DNA of 64,000 bases from Bacilli bacterium (GTDB lineage Bacteria; Bacillota_I; Bacilli_A; RF39; UBA660), in the NCBI GenBank assembly GCA_017404555.1, contig JAFRCD010000005.1, forward strand, positions 1 through 64,000, in the 5' to 3' direction. The position numbers and the translations under genes were made by a program. A model generated the notes under the pieces. It was not told where the DNA came from. It saw nothing but the letters and a program-made list of their open reading frames with translations, and did no database searches. Of this stretch, positions 7,609-17,179 are shown piece after piece (within the stretch, counting starts at the first letter, position 1; each line of letters starts with the position of its first letter).

Positions 7609-7637
7609 AAAAAGAAAACTAATTTTTTCTTTTTTTA
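7607..7637 (+). terminator. A/T-rich terminator
   Basis: AAAAAAAGAAAA (7607-7618) pairs with the T-rich arm at 7625-7636. The U-rich arm also serves as the tail. Confidence 0.65.
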
Positions 7638-7682
7638 TATATAAAAGTGTTATATAATATACTTAAATAAGGAGAGATAAAT

Positions 7683-8228
7683 ATGTTTGATCAAGTGTTA
7701 AGTAAATTAAAGAAAAATATGGATAGTTCAATTGATGCTTTTGAAAAGAGACTTGCTAGTGTACGTGCTGGTCGTGCTAATCCATCTAGTTTAGATGGGG
7801 TACAAGTAGAATACTATGGTAATTTAACACCACTTAAGTCTTTAGCGACTATTTCAGTACCAGAGGCTCGTATATTAATGATTAAACCTTTTGATAAGAG
7901 TTGTTTAGCTGATATTGAAAAAGCTATCTTTGAATCTAATTTAGGATATACTCCTAATAATGATGGAGAAACAATTAGAATAGTAATTCCTGAACTTACT
8001 GAAGAACGTCGTAGGGAACTTACCAAACAAGTAAAAGCACTTGCTGAAGATGCTAAAGTATCAATTAGAAACAACCGTCATGAAGCACTAGATGCTGCTA
8101 AAAAAATGGATGCCGATGAAGATAGTGAGAAGCGTTTTGAAAAAGATGTTCAAGAAGAAGTTAATAAGTATAATAAAATAGTAGAAGAAAAGCTTAAAGA
8201 GAAAGAACAAGATTTACTTAACATTTAA
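7683..8228 (+). CDS. frr: ribosome recycling factor
   Basis: Splits post-termination ribosomes together with EF-G. The 181 residues (family about 185) include the conserved ASVRAGRANPS loop and the C-terminal coiled region ending KEKEQDLLNI. ATG 7683 follows GGAGAG at 7671. In many Firmicutes frr follows rpsB-tsf-pyrH; here two envelope genes occupy that interval and no pyrH is seen. A TATAAT at 7653-7658 suggests its own promoter. Confidence 0.97.
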   Translation: MFDQVLSKLKKNMDSSIDAFEKRLASVRAGRANPSSLDGVQVEYYGNLTPLKSLATISVPEARILMIKPFDKSCLADIEKAIFESNLGYTPNNDGETIRIVIPELTEERRRELTKQVKALAEDAKVSIRNNRHEALDAAKKMDADEDSEKRFEKDVQEEVNKYNKIVEEKLKEKEQDLLNI

Positions 8229-8241
8229 AATATGGTATAAT
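8213..8241 (+). promoter_or_regulatory. promoter of the pheST T-box
   Basis: TTTACT (8213-8218, within the end of frr), a 17-nt spacer and TATAAT (8236-8241), with an extended -10 TGG directly upstream. Confidence 0.75.
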
Positions 8242-8246
8242 TTCTA

Positions 8247-8460
8247 TATCGACTTTGACCTAGGAGTAGTAATAAGAATTTTCTTTTCAAGAGAGACTAT
8301 GGTTGGTGAAAATAGTTAAAGAATGCTTATGAATTCACCTAGTGAGTTCCTATAACTAAATTATAGGCGGATAATCACGTTACGATAATTAAGAAATAGT
8401 ATAACTATAAAATAGGATGGTACCACGAATAGTTCGTTCCTATATTATGGTTATTTTTTT
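8247..8460 (+). promoter_or_regulatory. T-box riboswitch of pheST (Phe specifier)
   Basis: A full-size T-box: AGAGA and GGTTGGTGAAA motifs of Stem I (8291-8311), a GAATTCACC specifier region with TTC (Phe) at 8334-8336, and the T-box bulge TGGTACCACG (8418-8427). ATAACTATAAAATAGG (8401-8416) can pair over 16 positions with one mismatch to CCTATATTATGGTTAT (8439-8454), followed by seven T, as the terminator. Uncharged tRNA-Phe should stabilise the antiterminator and raise pheST expression. Confidence 0.93.
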
Positions 8461-8473
8461 TGGAGGGATTGAG

Positions 8474-9511
8474 ATGTTTGATGATGTCAAAAAGAAGTTA
8501 GAAAAGGATCTGAAAGATATTAAAGACTTAAAAGAATTAAATGATCTAAAAGTAAAATATCTTGGTAAAAAAGGTCTTATTACTGAACTTAATAGTAAGA
8601 TTAAGGAAGTAGCTAACGAAAAGAAAAAAGAGTTTGGAATGAAAGTAAATGAACTTCGTACATCATTTAATGATTTTTATGATGACAAGAAAAAAGCATT
8701 AGAGGAAGAAATCTTAAATGAAAAATTAAAAAACGAAGTAATCGATATAACTTTACCAGCAACAACTATTCCTATGGGTTCTCCTAATATCTTGGAAAGA
8801 GTTATTGAAGACTTTGAAGAAGTGTTCATGTCTTTAGGATATGATGTTTATGATGGACCAGAAATAGAAGAGGACAAATATAACTTTGAACTCTTAAATA
8901 TACCTAAAGGTCATCCCGCTAGAGATGCTCAAGATACTTTCTATATTGAAGGGGATGAAATATTACTTAGGAGTCAGACATCACCTGTTCAAGCAAGGGT
9001 TATGTTAGAGAAGAAGGGTAAAGAACCAGTAAGAATGATTTGTCCTGGTAAAACATATAGAAGAGATGATGATGATGCTACTCATTCTCATCAATTTATG
9101 CAAATTGAAGGACTTTTAGTAGATAAGAATATATCTTTATCTGATCTAAAAGGAACTTTTGATGTTGCTGCTAAAAAGTTATTTGGTGAAGACACTGTAA
9201 CTCGTTTTAGACCATCATATTATCAATTTACTGAACCTTCAGTAGAAACTGATATTTCATGCTTTGCTTGTAAAGGAGAAGGTTGTTCACTATGTAAGAA
9301 TACTGGTTGGATAACGATTTCTGGTGCTGGTATGGTTCATCCTAATGTTTTAAGAAACTGTGGTTATGATCCTGAAGAATGGAGTGGATTTGCCTTTGGT
9401 TTTGGTGCTGACAGATGTGCCATGTTAAAGTATGGTATCGATGATATTAGAACTTTCTATAATACTGACTTACGCGAAGTAAAACCTTTTGATAGAGGGG
9501 GTGCTAAATAA
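8474..9511 (+). CDS. pheS: phenylalanyl-tRNA synthetase alpha subunit
   Basis: Catalytic chain of the class II alpha2beta2 enzyme. The 345 residues comprise an N-terminal coiled coil, motif 2 around MICPGKTYRRDDDDATHSHQ, and the FAFGFGADRCAMLKYGI motif 3 region. CFACKGEGCSLCK resembles a Cys-rich insertion seen in some relatives. ATG 8474 follows GGAGGG (8462-8467); the frame is open further up but runs into the T-box terminator. Its TAA overlaps the pheT ATG by one base, so the subunits are translationally coupled. Confidence 0.97.
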   Translation: MFDDVKKKLEKDLKDIKDLKELNDLKVKYLGKKGLITELNSKIKEVANEKKKEFGMKVNELRTSFNDFYDDKKKALEEEILNEKLKNEVIDITLPATTIPMGSPNILERVIEDFEEVFMSLGYDVYDGPEIEEDKYNFELLNIPKGHPARDAQDTFYIEGDEILLRSQTSPVQARVMLEKKGKEPVRMICPGKTYRRDDDDATHSHQFMQIEGLLVDKNISLSDLKGTFDVAAKKLFGEDTVTRFRPSYYQFTEPSVETDISCFACKGEGCSLCKNTGWITISGAGMVHPNVLRNCGYDPEEWSGFAFGFGADRCAMLKYGIDDIRTFYNTDLREVKPFDRGGAK

Positions 9512-11877
9512 TGATATCAATGAACTGGGTAAAAGATTATGTTGATTTAGAAGGAGAAGATTTAAAAGATTTAGCTGTTAAAATTACTAAAGCTGGTATC
9601 AATGTTGAAGATGTTGTAACTAATCATATTGATCATTTAGTAATAGGTGAAGTTAAAGAATGTGTACCTCATCCTGATTCTGATCATTTAAATATTTGTC
9701 AAGTTGATGTTGGTGAGAAAGAATTAAGACAAATTGTCTGTGGAGCACCTAATGTTCGTAAAGGTATAAAAGTAATAGTAGCTCTACCAGGAGCAATTTT
9801 ACCAGGAGACTTTGAAATAAAAGCTGGTAAAATTCGTGGTGAAAAGTCTGATGGTATGATCTGTGCTTTATTTGAACTTGGTTTAGAAGAAAAGACAGAA
9901 GAAACCTACGCTAAAGGAATTGAAGAATTAAAAAGTGATGCTCCTGTTGGTGTTGATCCCTTAGAGTATTTAGGAGTAGAAGATACTAAATATGAACTTG
10001 ATGTTCATAAACATCGTAATAATGACTGTTATTCACATATTGGATTTGCCTATGAAGTGGGAACTATTATTAATAAAAAAGTAGAGTTGCCAGTAAGCAA
10101 ATATAAAGAGTCTAAAGAAGATATTAATAAGTATATTAAATTAGAAGTTAAGACTGACAAGTGTCCATTCTATTTAGGAAAGATGGTTAAAAATGTAAAA
10201 ATAGGAGAATCTCCAGAATGGATCAAAAGAAGAATTATTGCTGCTGGTATGCGTCCAATTAATAATATAGTTGACATATCTAACTTTGTTATGTTGGAGT
10301 ATGGGCAACCAACGCATTTCTTTGATGCTGATAAACTAGGTAAAAAGGTCCTAGTTAGAAATGCTACTCCTAATGAGAAGATTACAACTCTAGATGGTAT
10401 AAAACGAGTATTATCTGATAAAGACTTAGTAATTACTGATGGTAAGGTACCAACATGTATTGCTGGTGTCATGGGTGGTGAAAACACCGAAGTAGATGAA
10501 AATACTAAGAACATCTTCATTGAAGCAGCTATCTTTGATGCAGTCACAACACGTAATACTTCAGAAAAATTAGATTTAAAGTCTGAAGCGTCTATTAGAT
10601 ATGGTAAAGGATTAAACTATGAATATACTTTTCTAGCTATGGATAGATGTTGTAGCCTACTAGAAGAATATGCTTCTGGTGAAGTGTTATCAGGTAGTGT
10701 TTTACATGATAAGACTGATAAAAGTATTAAAGAAGTAGAATTTACTACAGAAGAGATTAATAATATGTTAGGTATCGAAATAAGCGATAAAGACATGGAA
10801 GTTGAACTTAAACGTTTGGATTTTGAATATACAAAGAATAAGAATAAATTCAAAGTAATTATTCCTAAAAGAAGATTAGATATAGATCCTAACGTAGCCG
10901 ATATGGCAGAGGAAATTGGTCGTCTTTATGGATATCATAACCTAAAATCATCTCTACCACTTGTTCCTAACAAAGAAGGAGTTTATAAGGGTGATGTTGG
11001 TATTCGTAAAAGTATTTCTAAACGTCTAAGAAATTTAGGACTAAATCAAACACTAACTTATACTCTTACTAGTCCTGAAGATGCTAAGTTATTTAGATAT
11101 GATAATCGTGAACAAATAACCCTACCAAGTCCACTTAGTGTAGATAAATCAGTTATTAGAACGAGCATAATACCAAGTCTATTAAATGTTTATCGCTATA
11201 ATAAAGCTCGTAAGGTTGAAAATGTTCTACTATACGAAATTGGTAAAACATATGATGTTAACTATGAAGAAATATCTAAAGTTGCTATTCTAATGTCTGG
11301 TAACTATATTGATAACGAGTGGAGTAATACTCGTATTAAATGTGATTTCTATACCCTTAAAGGTATTGTTGAAAATGTTTTAGATTATCTAGGCTTCAAG
11401 AATAGATATAATTTTGAAAAAAGTGAAATTGTTGATTTACATCCAGGTATGAGTGCTAAGATATTAGTTGATCGTAATGAGATTGGTGTAATTGGTAGAG
11501 TTCATCCTAAACTTACTAAAGATGAAATCTATGTAGCTGAATTTAATATGACTTATCTATACGAAGCTAAGGTAAAACCATTAAAATATAAAGAAGCTTC
11601 TAAGTATCCAGAAATAAGAAAAGATGTTGCCTTTATCGTTGATAAAGAAATAACTAATGAAGAAATAACTACTGTTATTAGAAAAGCAGGAGGAAGACTT
11701 TTGAGTAGTATCGATATCTTTGATATTTATGACATGGGTAAGAAGAAGTCAATGGCTTATAAATTAATCTTTAAAGATGATAGTAGAACTTTATCTGATG
11801 AAGAAGTTATGAAAGTTTTTGATAATATTATTGATAAAGTAAAAACTAATCTTAAAGCTTTTTTAAGAGATAATTAG
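9511..11877 (+). CDS. pheT: phenylalanyl-tRNA synthetase beta subunit
   Basis: 788 residues with the usual bacterial domain order. An EMAP-like tRNA-binding domain spans about residues 40-150 (HPDSDHLNICQVDVG). The B3/B4 editing domain follows (about 200-370), then B5 (about 400-480), a catalytic-like core, and a C-terminal FDX-ACB anticodon-binding domain (YPEIRKDVAFIVDKEI onward). Overlaps pheS by one base and is controlled by the same T-box. Confidence 0.97.
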   Translation: MISMNWVKDYVDLEGEDLKDLAVKITKAGINVEDVVTNHIDHLVIGEVKECVPHPDSDHLNICQVDVGEKELRQIVCGAPNVRKGIKVIVALPGAILPGDFEIKAGKIRGEKSDGMICALFELGLEEKTEETYAKGIEELKSDAPVGVDPLEYLGVEDTKYELDVHKHRNNDCYSHIGFAYEVGTIINKKVELPVSKYKESKEDINKYIKLEVKTDKCPFYLGKMVKNVKIGESPEWIKRRIIAAGMRPINNIVDISNFVMLEYGQPTHFFDADKLGKKVLVRNATPNEKITTLDGIKRVLSDKDLVITDGKVPTCIAGVMGGENTEVDENTKNIFIEAAIFDAVTTRNTSEKLDLKSEASIRYGKGLNYEYTFLAMDRCCSLLEEYASGEVLSGSVLHDKTDKSIKEVEFTTEEINNMLGIEISDKDMEVELKRLDFEYTKNKNKFKVIIPKRRLDIDPNVADMAEEIGRLYGYHNLKSSLPLVPNKEGVYKGDVGIRKSISKRLRNLGLNQTLTYTLTSPEDAKLFRYDNREQITLPSPLSVDKSVIRTSIIPSLLNVYRYNKARKVENVLLYEIGKTYDVNYEEISKVAILMSGNYIDNEWSNTRIKCDFYTLKGIVENVLDYLGFKNRYNFEKSEIVDLHPGMSAKILVDRNEIGVIGRVHPKLTKDEIYVAEFNMTYLYEAKVKPLKYKEASKYPEIRKDVAFIVDKEITNEEITTVIRKAGGRLLSSIDIFDIYDMGKKKSMAYKLIFKDDSRTLSDEEVMKVFDNIIDKVKTNLKAFLRDN

Positions 11878-11880
11878 TGT

Positions 11881-11908
11881 AAAAAAGAGACAAATAGTCT
11901 CTTTTTTT
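11881..11908 (+). terminator. pheST terminator
   Basis: AAAAAAGAGAC pairs with GTCTCTTTTTTT around a 5-nt loop, just after the pheT stop. Confidence 0.9.
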
Positions 11909-11996
11909 GTAAATTAGACAGTTATTTTACATATATATTACATTTCATTTACATAAACTTAACAATTACCTGTTATGATAATTATAGGTGATATAT

Positions 11997-12164
11997 ATGC
12001 TAAAGAAAATGCAAGACTTAGAAATAGCTAAAGGATTATTCTATTTATCAACATTAATGATTACTTTAGGTATATTCATAATATGTATTAATATTATTAA
12101 TTCTAGATCAACTATTTTTGTTTATTCTGGATTAATAAATTTAGGAAAATTTCTCTTGCCATAG
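11997..12164 (+). CDS. small membrane protein (55 aa)
   Basis: A short open frame between pheT and lemA begins with ATG 11997, six bases after AGGTG (11986-11990), and ends at TAG 12162. It encodes a short charged N-terminus (MLKKMQDLEIAKG) and then a strongly hydrophobic stretch of one or two helices. Good ribosome-site spacing and a coherent membrane profile argue that it is real. No family is recognised. It precedes lemA in the same direction. Confidence 0.55.
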   Translation: MLKKMQDLEIAKGLFYLSTLMITLGIFIICINIINSRSTIFVYSGLINLGKFLLP

Positions 12165-12208
12165 AATATAATTTAGTGTATATTTAAATTAATAAAGGAG
12201 GTATATTT

Positions 12209-12823
12209 ATGCCAATATGGTTAATCGTTATTTTAGCGATAGTAGTTTTAATTTTATTGTGGTTCTTCGGAACTTATAATTCATTAGTTTCATTAAGAAA
12301 CAAAGTAAAGGATCAATGGGCTCAAATTGATGTTCAATTAAAAAGAAGAGCTGATTTAATCCCTAATTTAGTAGAAACTGTTAAAGGTTATGCTAAACAC
12401 GAGAAAGGAACATTAGAGGAAGTAATTAAAGCACGTAATACTTTTGTTAGTGCTAAGACACCAGAAGAAGAGATGAAAGCTGCTGGTGATTTAGAAAAAA
12501 CTGTTTCTAAATTATTTGCTCTTGCTGAAAATTATCCTGATTTAAAAGCCAATGAAAACTTTATGAGTCTTCAAAATGATTTAAAGGATACAGAGGATAA
12601 GATTTCTTATGCACGTCAATTCTATAATGATGTTGTAAGACAATATAACGACAAGGTACAAATGGTACCATCTAACTTTGTTGCTAATATGTGTCATTTT
12701 GAAAAAGAAGCATTCTTCGAAGCTACTGAAGCTGATAAAGAAGTACCAAAAGTTAGCTTTGATGAAGATGGTGAAGAAGCTAAAGAAGAGCCAAAAGAAG
12801 AAACAAAAAAAGGTAAAAAATAA
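12209..12823 (+). CDS. lemA: LemA-family membrane protein
   Basis: One N-terminal membrane helix, then the LemA helical domain: [50 protein letters not shown] and [14 protein letters not shown] Glu/Lys-rich tail ends the 204-residue protein. LemA proteins are envelope proteins of unclear molecular role, very often encoded beside a DUF2207 or TPM-domain protein, as here. ATG 12209 follows GGAGG. Confidence 0.93.
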   Translation: MPIWLIVILAIVVLILLWFFGTYNSLVSLRNKVKDQWAQIDVQLKRRADLIPNLVETVKGYAKHEKGTLEEVIKARNTFVSAKTPEEEMKAAGDLEKTVSKLFALAENYPDLKANENFMSLQNDLKDTEDKISYARQFYNDVVRQYNDKVQMVPSNFVANMCHFEKEAFFEATEADKEVPKVSFDEDGEEAKEEPKEETKKGKK

Positions 12824-12845
12824 GCTTACTAAGGTAAGCTTTTTT
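12822..12845 (+). terminator. intercistronic terminator after lemA
   Basis: AAGCTTAC and GTAAGCTT pair around a 4-nt loop with a short T-run. It may be partial, since the DUF2207 gene starts 16 bases later with no clear promoter between. Confidence 0.7.
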
Positions 12846-12861
12846 AAATAAAGGAGGATAC

Positions 12862-14547
12862 ATGAAAAAGATCAAATACTTTATAGTTTTACTAGGACTA
12901 TTTATGTTTTTACCACTGACAGCTAAAGCTGATACAATTTCTGATGTAAATATGGAAATTGATGTTCTAGAGGATGGTTCTGCCAATATAGTTGAAACAT
13001 GGGATGTTCAAGCTTCTGGGGGTAGTGAATGGTATAAGCAATATAAAAACTTAAAAAATATGGAAATATCTAACTTTTCTGTTTCTAAAGATGGAGTCCC
13101 ATTACAAGAAAAAACATGGGATGTTGATGAAAGCATGAGTGAAAAAGATGGATATTATGGAATCAATAGAATTTCTGATGGAGTTGAACTATGCTTTGGT
13201 AAAAGTGATTATCAACCCCATAGTTTTACAATGAGATACAATATATCTAATTTTATTTTTAATGTTGATGATGCCCAAGTAATCTATTTTACTTTACTTC
13301 CTAAGGCAACTGTTGGTAACTTTAGTGTTAGATTAAAAAGCTTTTATCAATTCCCTGATAAATTAGATGTTTGGGGCTTTGGCTATAAAGGATATGCTTA
13401 TGTAAAAGATGGTGTTGTTGAAATGTCTAATGAAGAGACAACATCCTTAAATAATGATTATGTTGTTTTACTGGCTAAATTTCCATCAGGAACATTCAAA
13501 ACAGAAAACAAATATGAAGAGTTTAATACCTTTGATGATGTGTTAAAACTAGCTAAAAAAGGTTCCTTTGAGTATGACTATGGTACAAAAGAAAGTTTAG
13601 GAACTAAAATTTGGAATATTATCTCTTTTGTATTCTATATTGGTTTATTTATCTTGCCATTTATAATTGGATTCTTTGCTAGTAGGGCAGCCAAATATGG
13701 ATATAAGGATAATAAAAAGATAACCAAGGACAATACACCTTTATTTAGGGAAATACCATGTAAAAAAGATATATACTATGCTCATGCATTAATTAAACTT
13801 AATGAGTTTGGATATAAAGAAACTAATATATTAGGTGCTATTATTTTAAAATGGATTAGAGAAGATAAAATAGTTTTCAAAAATGAAAAGAAAGGCATCT
13901 TCAATAAAGATACTAGCTCAATTGATATGAGTAAAGAATGTACTTTTGAAAACGATGCTGAAGCTAGTCTGTTTACTATGATGAAAGAAGCTTCAGGTGA
14001 TAATATACTAGAACCTAAAGAACTAGAAAAATGGTGTAAAAAGCACTATTCCAAATTCCTAAATGTCTTTAAAAAGTTTACCGATGAACAAATAAATAAA
14101 TTAAAGTCTGAAGGTCATATCTACAATCGTCAAGATAAGAAAGAATGTAAGTATAAGAATGTAATGGATGATAAGATTTATGAAGATAGTAAACAATTAT
14201 TTGGTTTAAAACTATTCTTTAAAGAATTTACAGATATGAATACTAAAGAAACCATGGAAGTAAAACTATGGGATCATTACTTAATGTTTGCTTATCTATT
14301 TGGTATGGCTGAAAAAGTAGCTAAACAAATGAAGAATCTTTATCCAAAGGAAATAGCAAAATTAGAACAACAAGGAATGGATATTGGTACAATAATGTAT
14401 ATAGATCATTTATCAACAGCTAGTGTTCATGCTGCTACTGCTGCTAGAGCGGCAGCTCAAAGTTACTCTGGTGGAGGCGGAGGCTTCTCATCAGGAGGCG
14501 GAGGAGGAGGTTCCTTCGGTGGTGGCGGCTCTATGGGTGGTCGTTAA
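12862..14547 (+). CDS. DUF2207 membrane protein with Gly-rich tail
   Basis: 561 residues. A signal peptide (to about residue 23, ending TAKA) is followed by an extracytoplasmic DUF2207 domain (about 25-230, with the typical DVNMEIDVLEDGSANIVETW opening). A membrane segment (about 250-275, FVFYIGLFILPFIIGFF) leads to a cytoplasmic part and a C-terminal tail of GGGG/SGGG repeats. This is the usual LemA partner. The pairing is conserved across Firmicutes, but its biochemical role is not established. ATG 12862 follows AAGGAGG. Confidence 0.88.
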   Translation: MKKIKYFIVLLGLFMFLPLTAKADTISDVNMEIDVLEDGSANIVETWDVQASGGSEWYKQYKNLKNMEISNFSVSKDGVPLQEKTWDVDESMSEKDGYYGINRISDGVELCFGKSDYQPHSFTMRYNISNFIFNVDDAQVIYFTLLPKATVGNFSVRLKSFYQFPDKLDVWGFGYKGYAYVKDGVVEMSNEETTSLNNDYVVLLAKFPSGTFKTENKYEEFNTFDDVLKLAKKGSFEYDYGTKESLGTKIWNIISFVFYIGLFILPFIIGFFASRAAKYGYKDNKKITKDNTPLFREIPCKKDIYYAHALIKLNEFGYKETNILGAIILKWIREDKIVFKNEKKGIFNKDTSSIDMSKECTFENDAEASLFTMMKEASGDNILEPKELEKWCKKHYSKFLNVFKKFTDEQINKLKSEGHIYNRQDKKECKYKNVMDDKIYEDSKQLFGLKLFFKEFTDMNTKETMEVKLWDHYLMFAYLFGMAEKVAKQMKNLYPKEIAKLEQQGMDIGTIMYIDHLSTASVHAATAARAAAQSYSGGGGGFSSGGGGGGSFGGGGSMGGR

Positions 14548-14576
14548 GAAAGTGTCAACACACACTTTCTTTTTTT
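14547..14576 (+). terminator. terminator of the lemA-DUF2207 unit
   Basis: AGAAAGTGT and ACACTTTCT pair around a 6-nt loop, followed by seven T. Confidence 0.88.
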
Positions 14577-14617
14577 ACATCTTTATAGTAGAATATAGAT
14601 AGATTTGTGGTGATAGA

Positions 14618-15256
14618 GTGGTATTTTTATATAATGATAAAAAATATGATATTGTAATTGAGAAGAAAAGAACTACTAAAAATACATATCTTCGGGTTAA
14701 AGACGATATGAAGATTCATATTACCACTAATTTTTTAACACCAAACAGATTTATTGAAAAGTTCATTAATGATAATTATAATTCAGTAATAAAAATGATA
14801 GAGCGTCAAGAACAGAAGAAGGAAGCTAATACTGGCTTTCGTTATTTAGGTAAGAAGTATGATATAGTTTATACAGATAGTAAGAAAGTAATTCTAGGCG
14901 AAAACAAAGTCTTTATGAATAAAGATACAGATATTGATAAATGGTATAAAAAACAGGCTAAAACCATCTTTCAAGAAGAATTAGATCGTCTTTATGACGA
15001 GTATTGTTATGAAATACCTTATCCTAATCTTCGAATAAGGAAAATGACCTCAAGATGGGGTGTCTGTAATACTAAACTAAAGACTATTACTTTAAATTTA
15101 GAACTTATTAAAAGAGATCTTAAGTATTTAGATTATGTTATTGTCCATGAACTATCACATTTAATTGAAGCTAATCATTCAAGTAAGTTTTGGAAGTTAG
15201 TAGAAGATAATTTTAAAGATTATAAAAAAGTAAGAAAAGAAATGAAAGAATTTTAG
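14618..15256 (+). CDS. YgjP-like zinc metallopeptidase (DUF45)
   Basis: 212 residues ending in the YgjP/WssP-like hydrolase core. TSRWGVCNTK is followed by YVIVHELSHLIEANHSSKFW, which contains the HExxH zinc motif with a downstream His as the third ligand. Family members are cytoplasmic M48-like proteins of poorly known substrate. The start is GTG 14618 after GGTGAT at 14609-14614. Ten bases separate it from the methyltransferase gene, suggesting one operon. Confidence 0.85.
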   Translation: MVFLYNDKKYDIVIEKKRTTKNTYLRVKDDMKIHITTNFLTPNRFIEKFINDNYNSVIKMIERQEQKKEANTGFRYLGKKYDIVYTDSKKVILGENKVFMNKDTDIDKWYKKQAKTIFQEELDRLYDEYCYEIPYPNLRIRKMTSRWGVCNTKLKTITLNLELIKRDLKYLDYVIVHELSHLIEANHSSKFWKLVEDNFKDYKKVRKEMKEF

Positions 15257-15265
15257 GAGGTAGCT

Positions 15266-16009
15266 ATGCTTATAACTAGTAGTGATAATGAAAGAGTAAA
15301 AAAATATATTAAGTTAAAACAAAAGAAATATCGTGAAAAGTATAATGAATTTATTGTTGAAGGTGAACACTTAGTACTAGAAGCTAAAAGAAGTGGTATT
15401 GTTAAAGAAATAATTCTAGAAAAAGATGAAGTAATACCTCTTGATGGAGAAAAAATATATCTACCTTATGAAATAATTAAGAAGATATCTACTAATGAGA
15501 ATCCACCTAAAGTAATGGCTTTATGTGAGAAAAAAGAAAATGAAAAAGAACTAGGTAATAAGATTCTTTTAATTGATGGAGTCCAAACTCCTGGCAATTT
15601 AGGAACAATTATTAGAAGTGCAAAAGCTTTTAATGTTGATACCATTATTCTGTCTGAAAACACCGTTGATTTATATAATCCTAAAGTATTAAGAGCTACT
15701 CAAGGAATGCTTTTTCATATTAATATTTATACTGATGATTTAAAAGAAGTAATCGAAAAAATTAAGAAAGAAGGGATTCCTGTTTATACAACTAATGTTA
15801 ATTATGGAGAAGATGTTCGGAAACTAACAGCTAGCGAGAAGAAGAGATATGCTTTAATTATTGGAAATGAAGCTCAAGGAGTTAGAGATGAAATAACTGA
15901 TTTAGCTGATAGTAAATTATACATCAAGATGAATGATGATGTAGAAAGTTTAAATGTTGGTGTTGCGACGTCTATTCTTCTATATGAATTGGGTGATGAT
16001 GATGAATAA
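15266..16009 (+). CDS. SpoU/TrmH-family RNA 2'-O-methyltransferase
   Basis: 247 residues. The N-terminal substrate-binding domain (SSDNERVKKYIKLKQKKYRE) is of the RlmB/YsgA type, and the SPOUT catalytic domain has the three family motifs PGNLGTIIRSAKAF, IIGNEAQGV and LNVGVATSILLYE. It most likely methylates a ribose in rRNA using SAM; the exact nucleotide cannot be told from sequence. Its end overlaps rimM by eight bases. Confidence 0.9.
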   Translation: MLITSSDNERVKKYIKLKQKKYREKYNEFIVEGEHLVLEAKRSGIVKEIILEKDEVIPLDGEKIYLPYEIIKKISTNENPPKVMALCEKKENEKELGNKILLIDGVQTPGNLGTIIRSAKAFNVDTIILSENTVDLYNPKVLRATQGMLFHINIYTDDLKEVIEKIKKEGIPVYTTNVNYGEDVRKLTASEKKRYALIIGNEAQGVRDEITDLADSKLYIKMNDDVESLNVGVATSILLYELGDDDE

Positions 16010-16499
16010 TTTAGTATATTTAGGTATTATTTCCACAACTCATGGAATAAAAGGAGAATTAAAAATAACAAGTGATTTTGAATACCCAGAAAAAGCTTTT
16101 AAAGTAGGGACTTACTTAATTATTGATAATAAATCATATGAAATAAAGAGTTATCGCGTTCATAAAGGATATCATATGGTTACCTTAGATGACTATAATA
16201 ATATTAATCAAGTGTTATTCTTGAAAGGCAAAAAAGTTTATAAAGTTAGAAGTGAATTAAATTTAAAAGAACACGAGATACTCGATGAAGATTTATTAGA
16301 GTATACCGTTCTAACAAATGATTGTTTTGATGGAAAAGTAAAAGATATATATGATACGGGAAATGGTAATAAAGTATTAAAAGTAGAACTTAATAATAAA
16401 GAATACTTAATCCCAATGGCTTCACCAATGATTTTAAAGATTAATAACGAGAAAAAAGAAATTATAATTGAACTTATGGAAGGAATTGATGAGGTATGA
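16002..16499 (+). CDS. rimM: 16S rRNA processing protein RimM
   Basis: Assists maturation of the 30S head. 165 residues with the N-terminal RimM barrel (LGIISTTHGIKGELKI) and the PRC-barrel (NKEYLIPMASPMILKIN). The start is ATG 16002, just after GGTGAT; the frame is open further upstream, inside the methylase gene. It overlaps trmD by four bases (ATGA), a normal rimM-trmD coupling. The usual neighbours rpsP and the KH-domain gene are absent. Confidence 0.94.
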   Translation: MNNLVYLGIISTTHGIKGELKITSDFEYPEKAFKVGTYLIIDNKSYEIKSYRVHKGYHMVTLDDYNNINQVLFLKGKKVYKVRSELNLKEHEILDEDLLEYTVLTNDCFDGKVKDIYDTGNGNKVLKVELNNKEYLIPMASPMILKINNEKKEIIIELMEGIDEV

Positions 16500-17179
16500 A
16501 AATAGATATCTTAACTTTATTTCCAGAAATGTTTAATGGTGTTTTCAATGAATCTATTATTAAAAGAGCTATCGAAAAAGAACTAGTTACAATTAATTTA
16601 ATTAATTTTCGTGACTATAGTAAAGATCCTCATCAAAAAGTAGATGATACTCCATATGGTGGTGGTAGTGGTATGGTCCTATCTTGTCAACCTATCTATG
16701 ATTGTATTAATGACATTAGAACCGTTGATAGTAAGATAATTTTACTGACACCAGCCGCTAAAACATATAATCAAAAACAAGCATATGACTTATCAAAAGA
16801 AAAGCACTTAATAATTATCTGTGGTCATTATGAAGGCTTTGATGAAAGAATAAGAAAACTAGTTGATCTAGAAATAAGTGTTGGTGACTATGTCCTAACT
16901 GGTGGTGAAATACCAGCTATGATATTAGTTGATTCTATAACAAGATTATTACCAGGTGTAATAAAAGATGAATCTCATCAAAATGACTCCTATAATAATG
17001 GTTTACTAGATTACCCAACTTATACTAAACCAGCTGAGTATCTAGGTATGAAAGTACCAGAAGTATTATTATCTGGTGATCATCAAAAAATAGCCGAGTA
17101 TCGCAGGCAAGAAAGCTTAAAGAAGACAGAACAAATAAGACCTGATTTAATTAAAAAAGAAGGTGAAAATGATGCCTAA
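16496..17179 (+). CDS. trmD: tRNA (guanine-37-N1)-methyltransferase
   Basis: Methylates G37 in tRNAs reading CNN and some other codons, preventing +1 frameshifting. 227 residues with the SPOUT trefoil-knot motifs: DTPYGGGSGM, IIICGHYEGFDERI and SVGDYVLTGGE, the last forming the SAM-binding knot. Overlaps rimM by four bases. Confidence 0.97.
   Translation: MKIDILTLFPEMFNGVFNESIIKRAIEKELVTINLINFRDYSKDPHQKVDDTPYGGGSGMVLSCQPIYDCINDIRTVDSKIILLTPAAKTYNQKQAYDLSKEKHLIIICGHYEGFDERIRKLVDLEISVGDYVLTGGEIPAMILVDSITRLLPGVIKDESHQNDSYNNGLLDYPTYTKPAEYLGMKVPEVLLSGDHQKIAEYRRQESLKKTEQIRPDLIKKEGENDA

Noticed and set aside
8417-8473. Upstream start for pheS at ATG 8417
   Set aside because: The codons are the T-box bulge and terminator themselves; ATG 8474 has GGAGGG upstream.
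14461-14546. Gly-codon tandem repeat as a separate element
   Set aside because: It encodes the Gly/Ser tail common in DUF2207 proteins.
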